Assembly: GCA_965262305.1 (NCBI GenBank)
Contig: CBDHEY010000002.1
Span: 1,860,001-1,924,000, forward strand
DNA length: 64,000 bases
Source of the DNA: CBDHEY01 sp965262305
GTDB taxonomy: Bacteria > Pseudomonadota > Gammaproteobacteria > Pseudomonadales > Cellvibrionaceae
Direction of reading: 5' to 3'
The position numbers were made by a program, and so were the translations under genes. Shown here piece after piece: positions 45,422 through 55,189 of this stretch. The notes below the pieces were generated by a model, which ran no database searches, was not told where the DNA came from, and saw only the letters and a list, made by a program, of their open reading frames with translations. Within the stretch, counting starts at the first letter, position 1, and each line of letters starts with the position of its first letter.

Positions 45422-46450
45422 ATGAAAACACTTTTACCTACTTCAACGGCGGGAAGCTTGCCAAAACCTTCATGGCTTGCTCAACCAGAAAAGCTCTGGT
45501 CACCTTGGAAACTTGAAGGCAAAGATTTAATTGACGGTAAGCATGATGCATTGCGCTTGACGCTGCAAGAACAGCAGCAAACACGCATTGATATTGTGAG
45601 TGATGGCGAGCAAACGCGACAACATTTTGTGACGACATTTATTGAAAACTTGAGTGGTGTTGATTTTAAAAATAAGAAAACCGTGAGAATTCGAGATCGT
45701 TACGACGCAAGTGTACCCGGGATCGTCGGTCCCGTAAGCCGTCAAAATTCGGTATTTGTAGAAGATGCAAAGTTTCTTCGAGCGCAAACGAGTCAGCCTA
45801 TCAAATGGGCATTACCGGGCCCAATGACCATGGTTGATACACTGTACGATGATTATTATAAGGATCGCAAAAAACTCGCTTTCGAATTCGCCAAAGCCTT
45901 GAACGAAGAAGCCAAAGAACTTGAAGCTGTTGGTGTCGATATCATTCAGTTTGATGAACCTGCATTTAACGTGTTTCTCGATGATGTCAATTCATGGGGT
46001 ATAGAAGCGCTAGAAAAAGCGGCTCAAGGGCTTAAATGTGAAACAGCGGTTCATATTTGTTATGGCTATGGCATCAAAGCCAATACCGATTGGAAGAAAA
46101 CCTTAGGAGCGGAATGGAGACAGTACGAACAAACCTTTCCGTCTATTCAGGCATCAAGTATCGATATTGTTTCTCTAGAATGTCACAACGGTCGCGTCCC
46201 ACTGGAAGTACTCGCACTACTAAAAGGTAAAAAGATCATGGTCGGAGCTATCGACGTGACAACCAATAGCATCGAATCACCAGAAGAAGTCGCATCAACT
46301 TTACGAGAAGCACTTAAATATGTCGATGTCGAAAAACTTTATCCGTGCACGAATTGTGGGATGGCGCCACTATCACGAGAAGTCGCAAGAGACAAACTCT
46401 TTGCTCTTAGCGCTGGAGCAGATATCGTTAGAAAAGAACTCTCGGTATAA
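45422..46450 (+). CDS. mesD: Short cobalamin-independent methionine synthase, MesD
   Basis: The 342-residue protein corresponds to the C-terminal catalytic barrel of MetE only: TSTAGSLPKPSWLAQPEKLW, SDGEQTRQHF, the zinc site residues in AVHICYGYG and PCTNCGMAPLSREVA, and IDVTTNSIESPEEVA. It lacks the N-terminal folate-binding half of MetE, as is typical of the core-MetE (Mes) proteins. With MesX it should methylate homocysteine using a methyl donor other than the usual polyglutamyl folate. It is 26 bp after mesX. Confidence 0.88.
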   Translation: MKTLLPTSTAGSLPKPSWLAQPEKLWSPWKLEGKDLIDGKHDALRLTLQEQQQTRIDIVSDGEQTRQHFVTTFIENLSGVDFKNKKTVRIRDRYDASVPGIVGPVSRQNSVFVEDAKFLRAQTSQPIKWALPGPMTMVDTLYDDYYKDRKKLAFEFAKALNEEAKELEAVGVDIIQFDEPAFNVFLDDVNSWGIEALEKAAQGLKCETAVHICYGYGIKANTDWKKTLGAEWRQYEQTFPSIQASSIDIVSLECHNGRVPLEVLALLKGKKIMVGAIDVTTNSIESPEEVASTLREALKYVDVEKLYPCTNCGMAPLSREVARDKLFALSAGADIVRKELSV

Positions 46451-46561
46451 TTCACGAGTAAATACTATTTTTAACAAAACGTTTAAAAACTCAATTCTTA
46501 AATTTATTTCGTTATATTTAATGAGCTTTAAAAGCCAGGGTAAAATAAAAAGCAGTAGTAA

Positions 46562-47392
46562 ATGAGTATTATTGAATTTTTAACGACGAACATATCTACT
46601 GTTATTGCTCTGGCCGCAACGGGTGTATTCGCCGGTATACTCGCTGGATTATTAGGTGTCGGCGGCGGTATTGTTATTGTACCGGTACTGTTTTTTTTAT
46701 TTCAGAGTTTTGGTGTCTCACCTGAATCTGCAATGGTAATTGCAACTGCGACTTCACTGGCCACGATAGTGCCTACATCTATTAGTTCAATTCTTTCTCA
46801 CAATCAAAAAGGCAATGTCGATTTTTCGCTTCTAAAACGTTGGGCTGTGTTTATTCTCGTTGGTGTCCTGGTTGGCAGTTGGCTTGTCACTCGAATTGAT
46901 GGCACTTGGCTAACTGGACTATTTGGTGTAATAGCTACTTTATCGGCACTTAATATGCTATTTAGAACAGGAAAATCCGCTCTATTCCAAACAATGCCCG
47001 GAAAAGTAGGACAAACAACAATGGGAACATCCATTGGGTTTTTTAGCGCCATGGTCGGCATAGGTGGCGGCACTCTATCTGTACCACTTCTGACCCTATA
47101 TAACTACCCAGCCCACAAGGCTGTAGGCACAGCTGCAGCAATAGGTTTAATCATTTCCCTTCCTGGTGCACTTACAATGCTAGTGTTTGGAAGCACGCCA
47201 GCGGACGCACCATCAGGCACATTGGGGTTGGTCAATTTTATCGGTTTTGTTTGTATCGTGCCGCTGACCATTTTATTTGCTCCTCTGGGTGCTTCAATAG
47301 CCGCTAGATTAAATGCGGCAAAATTAAAAAAAGTCTTTGCGGTGGTACTGCTTATCACTGGTTTGCGTATGTTGGTGCAATTCTTTGCCTGA
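46562..47392 (+). CDS. TauE/SafE family permease
   Basis: The 276-residue inner-membrane protein has about eight membrane segments and the two repeated family motifs, GLLGVGGGIVIVPVLFFLF and FFSAMVGIGGGTLSVPLLTL. Members export sulfite, sulfoacetate or other small anions. It lies 111 bp after mesD on the same strand, so a sulfur-related role is plausible. No terminator is obvious after it. Confidence 0.92.
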   Translation: MSIIEFLTTNISTVIALAATGVFAGILAGLLGVGGGIVIVPVLFFLFQSFGVSPESAMVIATATSLATIVPTSISSILSHNQKGNVDFSLLKRWAVFILVGVLVGSWLVTRIDGTWLTGLFGVIATLSALNMLFRTGKSALFQTMPGKVGQTTMGTSIGFFSAMVGIGGGTLSVPLLTLYNYPAHKAVGTAAAIGLIISLPGALTMLVFGSTPADAPSGTLGLVNFIGFVCIVPLTILFAPLGASIAARLNAAKLKKVFAVVLLITGLRMLVQFFA

Positions 47393-48255
47393 GCTAATAG
47401 TTTAAACGAAGTAAAATACGAATTGAATAAACGAGTCTTTGCGAGAGTTTCAAAAATAGTTTTATATATTATTTTTGTCTGATGAATACTGACTTCATTT
47501 CATTGGTTACAGTCTTATTTAAATTTACTAACTGATGCTGGTAGATTAAATAGTATTTAATTTAATATTTTACTAATCACTAAAAATACCCTTAATAAAT
47601 TTGGAAATGAGATTTTTCCAAGCTTCAATATTTTTATAATTACTTTCTTTTTTATCTTCCAATGAATAAGAATCAATATATATCTTCGATTCCGAACTCA
47701 AAGCAAATAGAATTGACTTTGCGTGTTTGCATTCTATTTTTTAAAATATTTCAATATTTTTAGCTTTCTCCTCGAGGGATTAGCAAACATCTAGACAAAT
47801 ATCACTGGCCGGATAGATAGCATTTATCGAATTATAAATTGTAAGGAGAAGTGCCCCAGATTTTATAACAGTCCGTTAATTGATACGTTGCTCCCAATCG
47901 CGATGGTGATTGCCTAAAAAGAGAGTACATTATGAGCAGAAGAGCTCTAAAAACTAAACATAGAAATATAATAATATTCAAGTCCTTCCAAAACAGCCAG
48001 TCATCTTCTTGAGAAATCGTTAATCCTCAAAATTGATAGGTTAGTACGACAAACAAATCATCCGTACGAAAACTGAATTTTCGATCTCCTACTTCAGAAC
48101 CAATAATAATCAGCCTCTGAAAGGTATTTATATACGGCTTGAACAGCGTATTTAATTTCTCCTTTAATTTTCTCTATTTTATCAAGAAATGTTATTATTA
48201 GCTCGCTTGGTTCACACAAACCAAGCTAAAAGAATCGAAAGGTATGTAAAGAAAA
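47393..48255. other. 863-bp gap without a recognised gene
   Basis: AT-rich sequence between the TauE/SafE and gcvT genes. I see no ORF with family resemblance, only a 26-codon frame near 47932 with a poor leader. No glycine riboswitch pattern was recognised upstream of gcvT. Content unknown. Confidence 0.3.
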
Positions 48256-49377
48256 ATGACAAGTTCAAACGTGAAAAAAACCCCACTCTATCATTTACAT
48301 CAGTCCCACCAAGCCAAAATGACCAACTTCGCCGGTTACCAGCTTCCTATCCACTACCCTCTTGGGGTGCTTAAGGAACACCTCCATACACGAGCAAAAG
48401 CCGGACTATTTGACGTCTCGCATATGGGGCAACTTATTCTATCTGGACCAAATGTGGTGTCATGTCTTGAATCTATATTCCCGATAGATGCAGAAAATAT
48501 GGCCATTAATACCCAGGCTTATACGGTTTTGCTAAACGAATCAGGGGGGATTGTAGATGATTTGATTATTACTCGAATGGGTGAATCGCGTTTTTTTATA
48601 GTTGTAAACGCTGCTTGTAAAAGTAGCGATATTTCTTACATTTCATCTTTACTCGATAATACTACTCAACTTGAAGAACTCACAAACCGGGCTCTTTTGG
48701 CACTACAGGGGCCGTGTTCGATACATGTGATTGAGCAATTTGTTCCAGAAATAAAAAAACTGAAATTTATGAACGGTACAGAAACGACTTTGGATGATTG
48801 TAAAGTGTACCTAACTCGTTCCGGCTATACGGGTGAAGATGGGTTTGAAATTTCTGTTGAAAGTAAAAATGCTGAATCTCTTGCGCAAAAACTACTTGAG
48901 TTTGATGATGTTTCATTAATAGGTTTAGGAGCTCGCGATTCGCTTAGACTCGAATCAGGTTTATGTTTATATGGACATGATCTAAATTCTGAAACCACAC
49001 CTTCCGAAGCGAATATCAATTTTGCGATTGCCAAATCACGTCGTTCTGGCGGTATCAAAGCTGGAGGTTTTCCCGGAGCAGACAAAATTTTATCTCAATT
49101 GGATAACGGTATTAACCGAAAACGTGTCGGTTTTATTATAAAAGATCGAGCACCCGTGCGCGAAGGGGCTGAAATTCAAGATGACGCAGGAAAGAAAATA
49201 GGAATTATAACAAGCGGTGGGGTTGGCATTTCAATCGATAAACCTATTGCTATGGGATATATCGATGAGAAATACAGTTCAATAGGAACAGAATTAAATG
49301 CCATTGTTAGAGGTAAGCCTCGTTTAATGACTGTATCGAAGATGCCATTTATAAAACAAAATTATTTTCGCGGTTAA
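48256..49377 (+). CDS. gcvT: Glycine cleavage system T protein (aminomethyltransferase)
   Basis: The 373-residue protein is full length for GcvT: KTPLYHLHQSHQAKMTNFAG, LFDVSHMGQL, GGIVDDLIITRMG with the catalytic Asp, TRSGYTGEDGFEI and RDSLRLESGLCLYGHDL. It transfers the methylene group from the aminomethyl-lipoyl H protein to tetrahydrofolate. The partners gcvH and gcvP normally follow, but none is in this window, so the system is split or this is a lone paralogue. Confidence 0.93.
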   Translation: MTSSNVKKTPLYHLHQSHQAKMTNFAGYQLPIHYPLGVLKEHLHTRAKAGLFDVSHMGQLILSGPNVVSCLESIFPIDAENMAINTQAYTVLLNESGGIVDDLIITRMGESRFFIVVNAACKSSDISYISSLLDNTTQLEELTNRALLALQGPCSIHVIEQFVPEIKKLKFMNGTETTLDDCKVYLTRSGYTGEDGFEISVESKNAESLAQKLLEFDDVSLIGLGARDSLRLESGLCLYGHDLNSETTPSEANINFAIAKSRRSGGIKAGGFPGADKILSQLDNGINRKRVGFIIKDRAPVREGAEIQDDAGKKIGIITSGGVGISIDKPIAMGYIDEKYSSIGTELNAIVRGKPRLMTVSKMPFIKQNYFRG

Positions 49378-49620
49378 AAATTATAAACCTACTTTATCAA
49401 TCTATGATTTAACAAATGGTAGAAACCTCATATATCGAAAAAACCCACGAGAATATATATTTTTTAATCAGATAATAAACTATTACCTGATTTTATATCA
49501 ATCAATGTGATTAGATAACGAAGATGATATAGTTTAGAGTCTTAGTCAGCTTAAGATAATAATGAATCAATTTTTTTATAGTAAATTAGTCTTCGCGGTG
49601 TTAACCATATAAAAGACTAA

Positions 49621-50283
49621 TTAATTGTTTATTCGTTGTCCGTATCTTAGAGCACTTCGAACACAATGATGAGTGGTGCCAATACTTACTATTCCTACGA
49701 TTTGATTTTTATCATTTAATATTGGACCACCAGAATCCCCTCGACAAGCACCGCCATTGAACAAAATTAAATTACCCTGATCTTTAAGATAAGAAATAGT
49801 TTTTAATTTACGATATCCAATATAACCTAGATAATCTTCACCAAAACCCCATATTTTGAGTCGCGTATTTTCATTTTTTTCAAGAGAGTTTTGAGAAATT
49901 TCCAATGGAGTAAAAGGTACAGTATTTTCTAGTGTAAGCATCGCTAAATCTTTCCCTAATAGCTGTTCAGCAGAGTCGATAGGAATATTATTGTAGACAT
50001 CAATATTTTTTACTAAAAGCCACTTAAATTCATTGGAAAAACGATTTTCCCCATAACCTACTCGCACACTCGACGAATCAAAAACTTTATTGTGTGTTAA
50101 ATCCTCGACACAATGTCGCGCGGTGAGCACATTATTTTTTGATACTAATGCACCACTACAAAAGTCGTTTTTTCCTTTAACTTCAACGACAACAATGGCA
50201 TTCGGATCGATTTCATAAGCTATTAAACCCGTTGATAAACTCATGAAAAATAGAATATCTATAATTAGCTTATTAATATTCAC
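49621..50283 (-). CDS. Secreted trypsin-like serine protease (S1)
   Basis: The mature part shows the S1 triad: His in VLTARHCVE, Asp in GKDLAMLTLEN and Ser in GGACRGDSGGPIL, with a probable disulfide-forming Cys set. The N-terminal hydrophobic segment (KLIIDILFFMSLSTG) is a signal peptide. The frame is open further upstream to 50388, but a GTG at 50283 with GGAG 6 bases before it gives a normal secreted form and is preferred. It is about 220 residues and follows the larger protease gene after a terminator hairpin. Confidence 0.82.
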   Translation of the reverse strand: MNINKLIIDILFFMSLSTGLIAYEIDPNAIVVVEVKGKNDFCSGALVSKNNVLTARHCVEDLTHNKVFDSSSVRVGYGENRFSNEFKWLLVKNIDVYNNIPIDSAEQLLGKDLAMLTLENTVPFTPLEISQNSLEKNENTRLKIWGFGEDYLGYIGYRKLKTISYLKDQGNLILFNGGACRGDSGGPILNDKNQIVGIVSIGTTHHCVRSALRYGQRINN

Positions 50284-50297
50284 TTCATGCTCCACCA

Positions 50298-50330
50298 AAA
50301 ATTCTGGCAGAAACACTGCCAGAATTTTTA
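50298..50330 (-). terminator. Terminator between the two protease genes
   Basis: A perfect 10-bp inverted repeat (ATTCTGGCAG at 50301-50310 and CTGCCAGAAT at 50316-50325, 5-base loop) is flanked by A and T runs on both strands. On the minus strand it ends the larger protease gene 25 bases after its stop codon and lies directly before the ribosome binding site of the smaller protease gene. Confidence 0.8.
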
Positions 50331-50354
50331 TCATTAATTTATGAAAATTTAGAA

Positions 50355-51821
50355 TTAAGGAAATGCAGAACGGAAATATGAAATCCATCCAGCATATTGA
50401 GGAGTCAAACGTACCATACGATCAACTCGACTGACATTAGCACAAGATGAAGAATTTGCTGTGCCACCGCAAGTTGATTGAATATCGTGAGCTGTATAAT
50501 AAACAGAACCCTGATTACCTACATGCCCATTACCGTAAAGATACAGTGGTGATCCACTCATCCCTGCAGAGCCATCACAAGACATTCTGAAATTGCGGTT
50601 GTAACCGTCTGAGTCCATGTTAGTGCCATTGCCCACTGAGCAGCTTGCCGCATCTCCATATAAGTGAAATGGATCACACTGTTCAAGATCGGTTGTGCAG
50701 GTCGCACACATTGATGGATCCGCAGGATCATCGATACGACCACCAGCGTTACACGAAGGATAACCTCGGCTATATTTGGAAACAGTATTTAGTGAGTTCA
50801 TTGGTGCATACCAATACCCCATCCAACCTACATTATTACCTAGACGGTCAGGAATAACCATAATCCCAATATCGTATTGTTCACGATTACTCACATTAGC
50901 TTGACGCCATTTGCTTGGTGTAAAATACCAATAAGTCTTACCGATGCTTGGGCAATTTTGTGAACTCGAATTTGGGCATCCTGGCATTGCGGTTGACGTG
51001 CGCCATTGATTACCATTTCTGCCCATTCTTATTGATAACGCAGCAAAGTCATCACTACCCGATGGATTAATACAATGGGCCGCTGTGATGATATGACGAG
51101 GACCAACAAGTGTCCCTGAGCACCCACTATTAGATCCACCATAATCGAAATTCGCGATAGTTCTCCAGGGCCAAGTGTTGATACGGGTATTTAATGAGCC
51201 TAATCGAACACGATTATCATCATTAAAGCTCCAGCCCAATGGAACCAATCTATGTTCATCAACGCCTTCAACTCGCTCATCAACCTTAGTACGCTCTTCA
51301 CCCGTATTGCTCTCTGTACGTCCTAATTTCTCAGAGACAACAAGTGATAATTTTCTAATTTCTTCGGGAATATAGAAATTAAATTCATTTAATGTTGCTG
51401 GCTTATAGGCTGAAAAGCTGTCAATAGTTGGAACATCTTTTGGTGCATATTCACGATAGCCATCTCCACGATCATTAAATTTTTTATCGGCCTTCGCGTA
51501 AGGTTGTTTTGGATTTTTCTTAGAAATCGTTCGTCCTTTACGTAACCAATCAATTTGAATCGGTGGGAGATCGGCAAGACGCTCACCGGTCACATCCATC
51601 ATTTCAGACAGCATATTTTCCGATTCATCTACGAGTTCGTAAGCATCTTTAAAAATGGTTTCGTCTTCCTGATATTTGGCGGGTACTCGTATCAAATACT
51701 TGACACGGCTTTCTCCTTCAAAACGCTTCTCAATATACTTATCTGCAGATAGGGTTAATGATGATATTAAAGTTAATAAAATTGTGTTGATTGAAAGTAA
51801 TAATACTTTTCCATTTTTCAT
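50355..51821 (-). CDS. Secreted glutamyl-endopeptidase-like serine protease
   Basis: The 488-residue precursor has a signal peptide (LTLISSLTLSA), a pro-region of about 190 residues and a trypsin-fold domain: His in HIITAAHCINPSG, Asp in QYDIGIMVIP and Ser in GSAGMSGSPLYLYG. The GxSGSP form is typical of the V8/glutamyl endopeptidase (S1B) branch. Paired Cys residues suggest several disulfides. It is probably secreted for nutrition or defence; nothing nearby shows the substrate. Confidence 0.88.
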   Translation of the reverse strand: MKNGKVLLLSINTILLTLISSLTLSADKYIEKRFEGESRVKYLIRVPAKYQEDETIFKDAYELVDESENMLSEMMDVTGERLADLPPIQIDWLRKGRTISKKNPKQPYAKADKKFNDRGDGYREYAPKDVPTIDSFSAYKPATLNEFNFYIPEEIRKLSLVVSEKLGRTESNTGEERTKVDERVEGVDEHRLVPLGWSFNDDNRVRLGSLNTRINTWPWRTIANFDYGGSNSGCSGTLVGPRHIITAAHCINPSGSDDFAALSIRMGRNGNQWRTSTAMPGCPNSSSQNCPSIGKTYWYFTPSKWRQANVSNREQYDIGIMVIPDRLGNNVGWMGYWYAPMNSLNTVSKYSRGYPSCNAGGRIDDPADPSMCATCTTDLEQCDPFHLYGDAASCSVGNGTNMDSDGYNRNFRMSCDGSAGMSGSPLYLYGNGHVGNQGSVYYTAHDIQSTCGGTANSSSCANVSRVDRMVRLTPQYAGWISYFRSAFP

Positions 51822-52476
51822 GATTATTTCCTATTAAAAAATATAAAACAAAGGGTCATTGGTTATCCTTAACCCTATTTTTTTCGCCGGCCAATATTAC
51901 GTACGAAAATAAATATTTATACGTAAAATGTAGGGAAAATACTGACAATCATTGATGGCTATTCCTTTTCCAAAATCAGGTAAAAAAAACCTAGGGAAAC
52001 ATCCTTACACACCACTGCAATTATCTTCCTAACAATTGACTCAATACGAATCTTCCTGCTATGCAAGCTAACCACTAAAGCTGGTTAACAATCACAATAT
52101 TAGATTAATGAGTTAAGAGAATAATATATGTGAAAACATACCAAAAAAATTTGTTAAATAATTGCCTTTAACCTTTTATAGGAATCTCTGATTAACCTCG
52201 TATAATTTCTGGCGTCCAGAAAATTCCAAAATCAAGAACGTTCTTTGAAGGTATGTCTAGACCTGCTGACAATAAATGACAATGAGATTAGGGCAGTCTG
52301 TAAGCCCATATACTTGCATAAGTAGAGCATCGTAGAACCAATTCGGCTAATAGCTACAAAGTGCGCCTCACCTAAACATGTTTTAGATTCACTCACGGCT
52401 CTAGGACACAGGAGATAGAACGACGCATGACGTCTAATCCGAGAAGTTATGCTAGGTTAATCAAAGGTTCGTAGCG
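51822..52476. other. 655-bp gap with a GC-richer noncoding part
   Basis: The part up to about 52190 is AT-rich leader of the protease gene. From about 52240 to 52460 the base mix is visibly richer in G and C than nearby gaps, and both strands are full of stops. Short pairings are present, such as GGGC/GCCC near 52290-52310 and CTAAA/TTTAG around 52373-52389. It could be a structured RNA or a mobile-element remnant; no known RNA family was recognised. Confidence 0.3.
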
Positions 52477-53175
52477 TTAGATTGCAACCTTTTTCTGCAT
52501 GGTTTTCATATTGGGATCGTCATGATCCTTGGATGACTCTATTAGTGAGTTCTGATCATTCGCTCCATCAGAACTTTCTTCCATAGAAGGTGCAACCTTT
52601 TCAAGTTTAGACTTAGGGGGTCGGTCTAAGGAGTGGAATTGACTAATATGGTCTTTAATTAAAGACTGAGTGGGTGAATCAGGCACAACCTGACCATTTT
52701 CTTTTTGGTCGCTACGTTTTTTATTACCAAACAAACCACCAAACAGTTTACCCATAAAACTTTTCTTTTCACGCGTATATCTATTTAATTTATGATGTTG
52801 TACGTGAGCTAAACTATCCACCCAATGCTCTTTCAGGACTTCTTTTTTAAAAACAAGGTGAAGATACAAAGTTGTTCTTTCAACCGTGTTATATTTGAAA
52901 ACAAATAGTGCATTCGCACTCTTGTAATGTCCTCGAGTATATTGATAAGTCGCCACTACGACTTGGTTTTCAAGCTCTTCATAATATGTGGGTTCACCAA
53001 GGTTTTTTGAAATCCAGGTTTTCGTAGAAACGTTGTTTTTTAACCCCTTGAAAAAGGACTTAGGAATTTCTCCTTCACGATCTTCGTTAACAATTCTCTC
53101 GGATATCGAGCAACCATTCAAAGATAAAAAAACGGTAACAAGGAGTAAAAGACAAGTCCAGAACCTTGTAAACAT
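52477..53175 (-). CDS. Unknown lipoprotein at the end of the chemotaxis operon
   Basis: From the ATG at 53175 the protein has about 232 residues and a lipoprotein signal with lipobox LNGC. The middle part (NLGEPTYYEELENQVVVATY, LYLHLVFKKEVLKEHWVD) looks like an outer-membrane-lipoprotein or SmpA/BamE-like fold, but this is weak. The C-terminal third is polar and low-complexity. A GTG at 53196 would overlap the DUF2802 gene by 20 bases; the ATG gives the better signal length. No known chemotaxis function. Confidence 0.65.
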   Translation of the reverse strand: MFTRFWTCLLLLVTVFLSLNGCSISERIVNEDREGEIPKSFFKGLKNNVSTKTWISKNLGEPTYYEELENQVVVATYQYTRGHYKSANALFVFKYNTVERTTLYLHLVFKKEVLKEHWVDSLAHVQHHKLNRYTREKKSFMGKLFGGLFGNKKRSDQKENGQVVPDSPTQSLIKDHISQFHSLDRPPKSKLEKVAPSMEESSDGANDQNSLIESSKDHDDPNMKTMQKKVAI

Positions 53176-53176
53176 C

Positions 53177-53593
53177 TTAGGCTGGCTCTGGTTCACGTTT
53201 TTGTTGATTTTGGTTATGAATCAACGTCATCAATTGAATTTCAGAGGAGGATAAACCACTAGTATCTGCTATGGATTGTGTATCTGCGCCCTGTTCTACC
53301 ATTCTCTTCGCCTGATTAAATGAAAATTCTAAATCACTTTCTTGCAAGGCTTCTTGTACTGAATGAAGATTTTGTAATCTCTCTTCCAGTACCATTAGTT
53401 TTTTCCCCAGGCCCATGGCTCCAGACGTGAGCGCACGAATCTGCGATTCTTGATGTTTCGATAAAGCTTTATATTCTAGATTAAGCTTTTTAATGCTCTT
53501 AGATAGAAATATACACAGGGTAAATAGCAATACAGTTGAAAGAAACAATACGAATATAAATGATTGTAATAAAATAATGTGGTCTATATTCAT
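53177..53593 (-). CDS. DUF2802 protein of the chemotaxis operon
   Basis: The 138-residue protein has one N-terminal membrane helix, a coiled-coil segment (about 35-95) and the DUF2802 C-terminal pattern AKRMVEQGADTQSIADTSGLS with SSSEIQLMTLIH. It occupies the same place after cheW in Pseudomonas-type operons. The function is unknown; a membrane-linked role in placing the chemotaxis machinery is possible. Confidence 0.85.
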   Translation of the reverse strand: MNIDHIILLQSFIFVLFLSTVLLFTLCIFLSKSIKKLNLEYKALSKHQESQIRALTSGAMGLGKKLMVLEERLQNLHSVQEALQESDLEFSFNQAKRMVEQGADTQSIADTSGLSSSEIQLMTLIHNQNQQKREPEPA

Positions 53594-53618
53594 AATGTCA
53601 TACCTTTCTTAATACGCT

Positions 53619-54104
53619 TTAAAAAGCTTCAATTTCAGCCCATTCATTTTCGCTTAACAACTTCTCTAGCTCGATTAATATTAAAAGTTCATCGTTCTTG
53701 TGAGTCACACCCTGTATGAATTTTGCAGATTCATCGGTACCGACATTGGGAGCGGTTTCAATCTCAGAGAGTCTCAAATAAACCACTTCGGCCACACTAT
53801 CAACCAAAATTCCGATCACATGTTGATCTGTTTCTATTATCACGATTCGTGAACTTTCTGTGATTTCCTCTGATGGTAAACCAAAGCGATTCCGAGTATC
53901 GACCACACTCACTACGGTACCACGCAGGTTAATAATTCCTAAAACATAGCCAGGAGCCCCGGGTACTTCCGCTATTTCTGTATATCGCAGAACCTCTCGA
54001 ACCTGCATCACATTGACGCCGTATTTTTCACCGGCAAGTTTGAACGTAACCCATTGTAATATTGGATCATCGCTCTTTTCTGTCTTGTTCAAGCTAACTG
54101 CCAT
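53619..54104 (-). CDS. cheW: Chemotaxis coupling protein CheW
   Basis: The 161-residue protein is a single CheW domain: LQWVTFKLAGEKYGVNVMQV, REVLRYTEIAEVPGAPGYV, LGIINLRGTVVSVVD and GILVDSVAEVVYL. It links CheA to methyl-accepting receptors in the polar array. It is 25 bp from the DUF2802 gene and 137 bp after parP. Confidence 0.95.
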   Translation of the reverse strand: MAVSLNKTEKSDDPILQWVTFKLAGEKYGVNVMQVREVLRYTEIAEVPGAPGYVLGIINLRGTVVSVVDTRNRFGLPSEEITESSRIVIIETDQHVIGILVDSVAEVVYLRLSEIETAPNVGTDESAKFIQGVTHKNDELLILIELEKLLSENEWAEIEAF

Positions 54105-54241
54105 AATCTAATTTCCCAATCTATTTAGCGTCAAAATAAAACCACTTTTGAGACCTCACCTCCTTTAATATAGTTAATTGCAGCTTCTATGCCAGTCGTA
54201 TAGACAAATTTAGCTTTGAATTTAAGAAAATATAAAGATCG

Positions 54242-55189
54242 CTATTGATTCGCTCTTTTATCACTATCATTGAGTAGTTGAGCCATTCTAGGGATATCGA
54301 TCAATGCACACATTTTTTCCTTTACAGTGCCTGCGAGCCACGCCCTTTTGGTGCGATCAGAACGCCATTTCACATCTTCTGGCAAAAGAGAAACCGGCTG
54401 ATTTACCTTATCAACAGCTAAGCCCCATGTTTGCCCATCAATAGAAATAACATACTTAGCATTTTCTAAAAAATTCTCTTTGTACTTTTCTGGCATGACA
54501 AATAATGCTGTGTTTATTGTTTTAATATCACCATGCGGCGTAGGTAAAATCCCCATGAACCACTTAGACTGACCAATAATTTGCGTCAATTTTTCGTCTA
54601 GTGTTGATATTTGACCTAATGCAACTAGGGGCACGGCGAGTGTAAGTCCTGATACCTCAAATAACAGGACATCAAATTTCTCTTGAGCCCATTTAGGCCG
54701 CCCATTAGTATCCCAATCCAACAGGCCGTTGTTAACTTCTATAGATTCTTCTTGGAAGTCGCCATTATCTGGCGCATCTAAAACAGATTCTTTTACCGAA
54801 GAAATTTCTTCTGGAGCCTTTATTACTTTTTGCTCTGTGATTAAATTTTCTGCCTTCACAGGAGCAGATATTATTTCTTCTGATTTTAAAGTTTGTTGAT
54901 TTAATAACTTTTGTAGTTTCTCTCGCTTTTCGATCTCTAAAAGCTCAGTTTTATTTTGGAGGGCAATATCTTGCTGTTGTTTTTGTTCTTTCTTGGAGTG
55001 ATTTAAATCATCAGGAATACTAGGGGGACGAGAAACACTTAAATTATCTGTCGTATTGGATTTTAAACTCGCGCTTTGAGATTCTTTTTTTACAACAGGT
55101 TCATCATTAGGGGCACTTGTGACCGTAAATAAATCGGCAAAATAATCGTCTAGTGCTTCATCTGCTGCTTGTTTAGATTTAGATTTCAT
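54242..55189 (-). CDS. parP: CheW-domain array protein ParP
   Basis: The 315-residue protein has a long charged N-terminal region (about 1-165, Gln/Lys/Glu-rich) and a C-terminal CheW-like domain (about 170-310; FDVLLFEVSGLTLAVPLVAL, GDIKTINTALFVMP). It overlaps parC by 11 bases. In Vibrio, ParP joins CheA and ParC to hold chemotaxis arrays at the pole; the gene order and domain layout support this identity. Confidence 0.87.
   Translation of the reverse strand: MKSKSKQAADEALDDYFADLFTVTSAPNDEPVVKKESQSASLKSNTTDNLSVSRPPSIPDDLNHSKKEQKQQQDIALQNKTELLEIEKREKLQKLLNQQTLKSEEIISAPVKAENLITEQKVIKAPEEISSVKESVLDAPDNGDFQEESIEVNNGLLDWDTNGRPKWAQEKFDVLLFEVSGLTLAVPLVALGQISTLDEKLTQIIGQSKWFMGILPTPHGDIKTINTALFVMPEKYKENFLENAKYVISIDGQTWGLAVDKVNQPVSLLPEDVKWRSDRTKRAWLAGTVKEKMCALIDIPRMAQLLNDSDKRANQ

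Noticed and set aside
48000..48255. Glycine riboswitch upstream of gcvT
   Set aside because: I could not find the conserved aptamer core on inspection; a covariance search would settle it.
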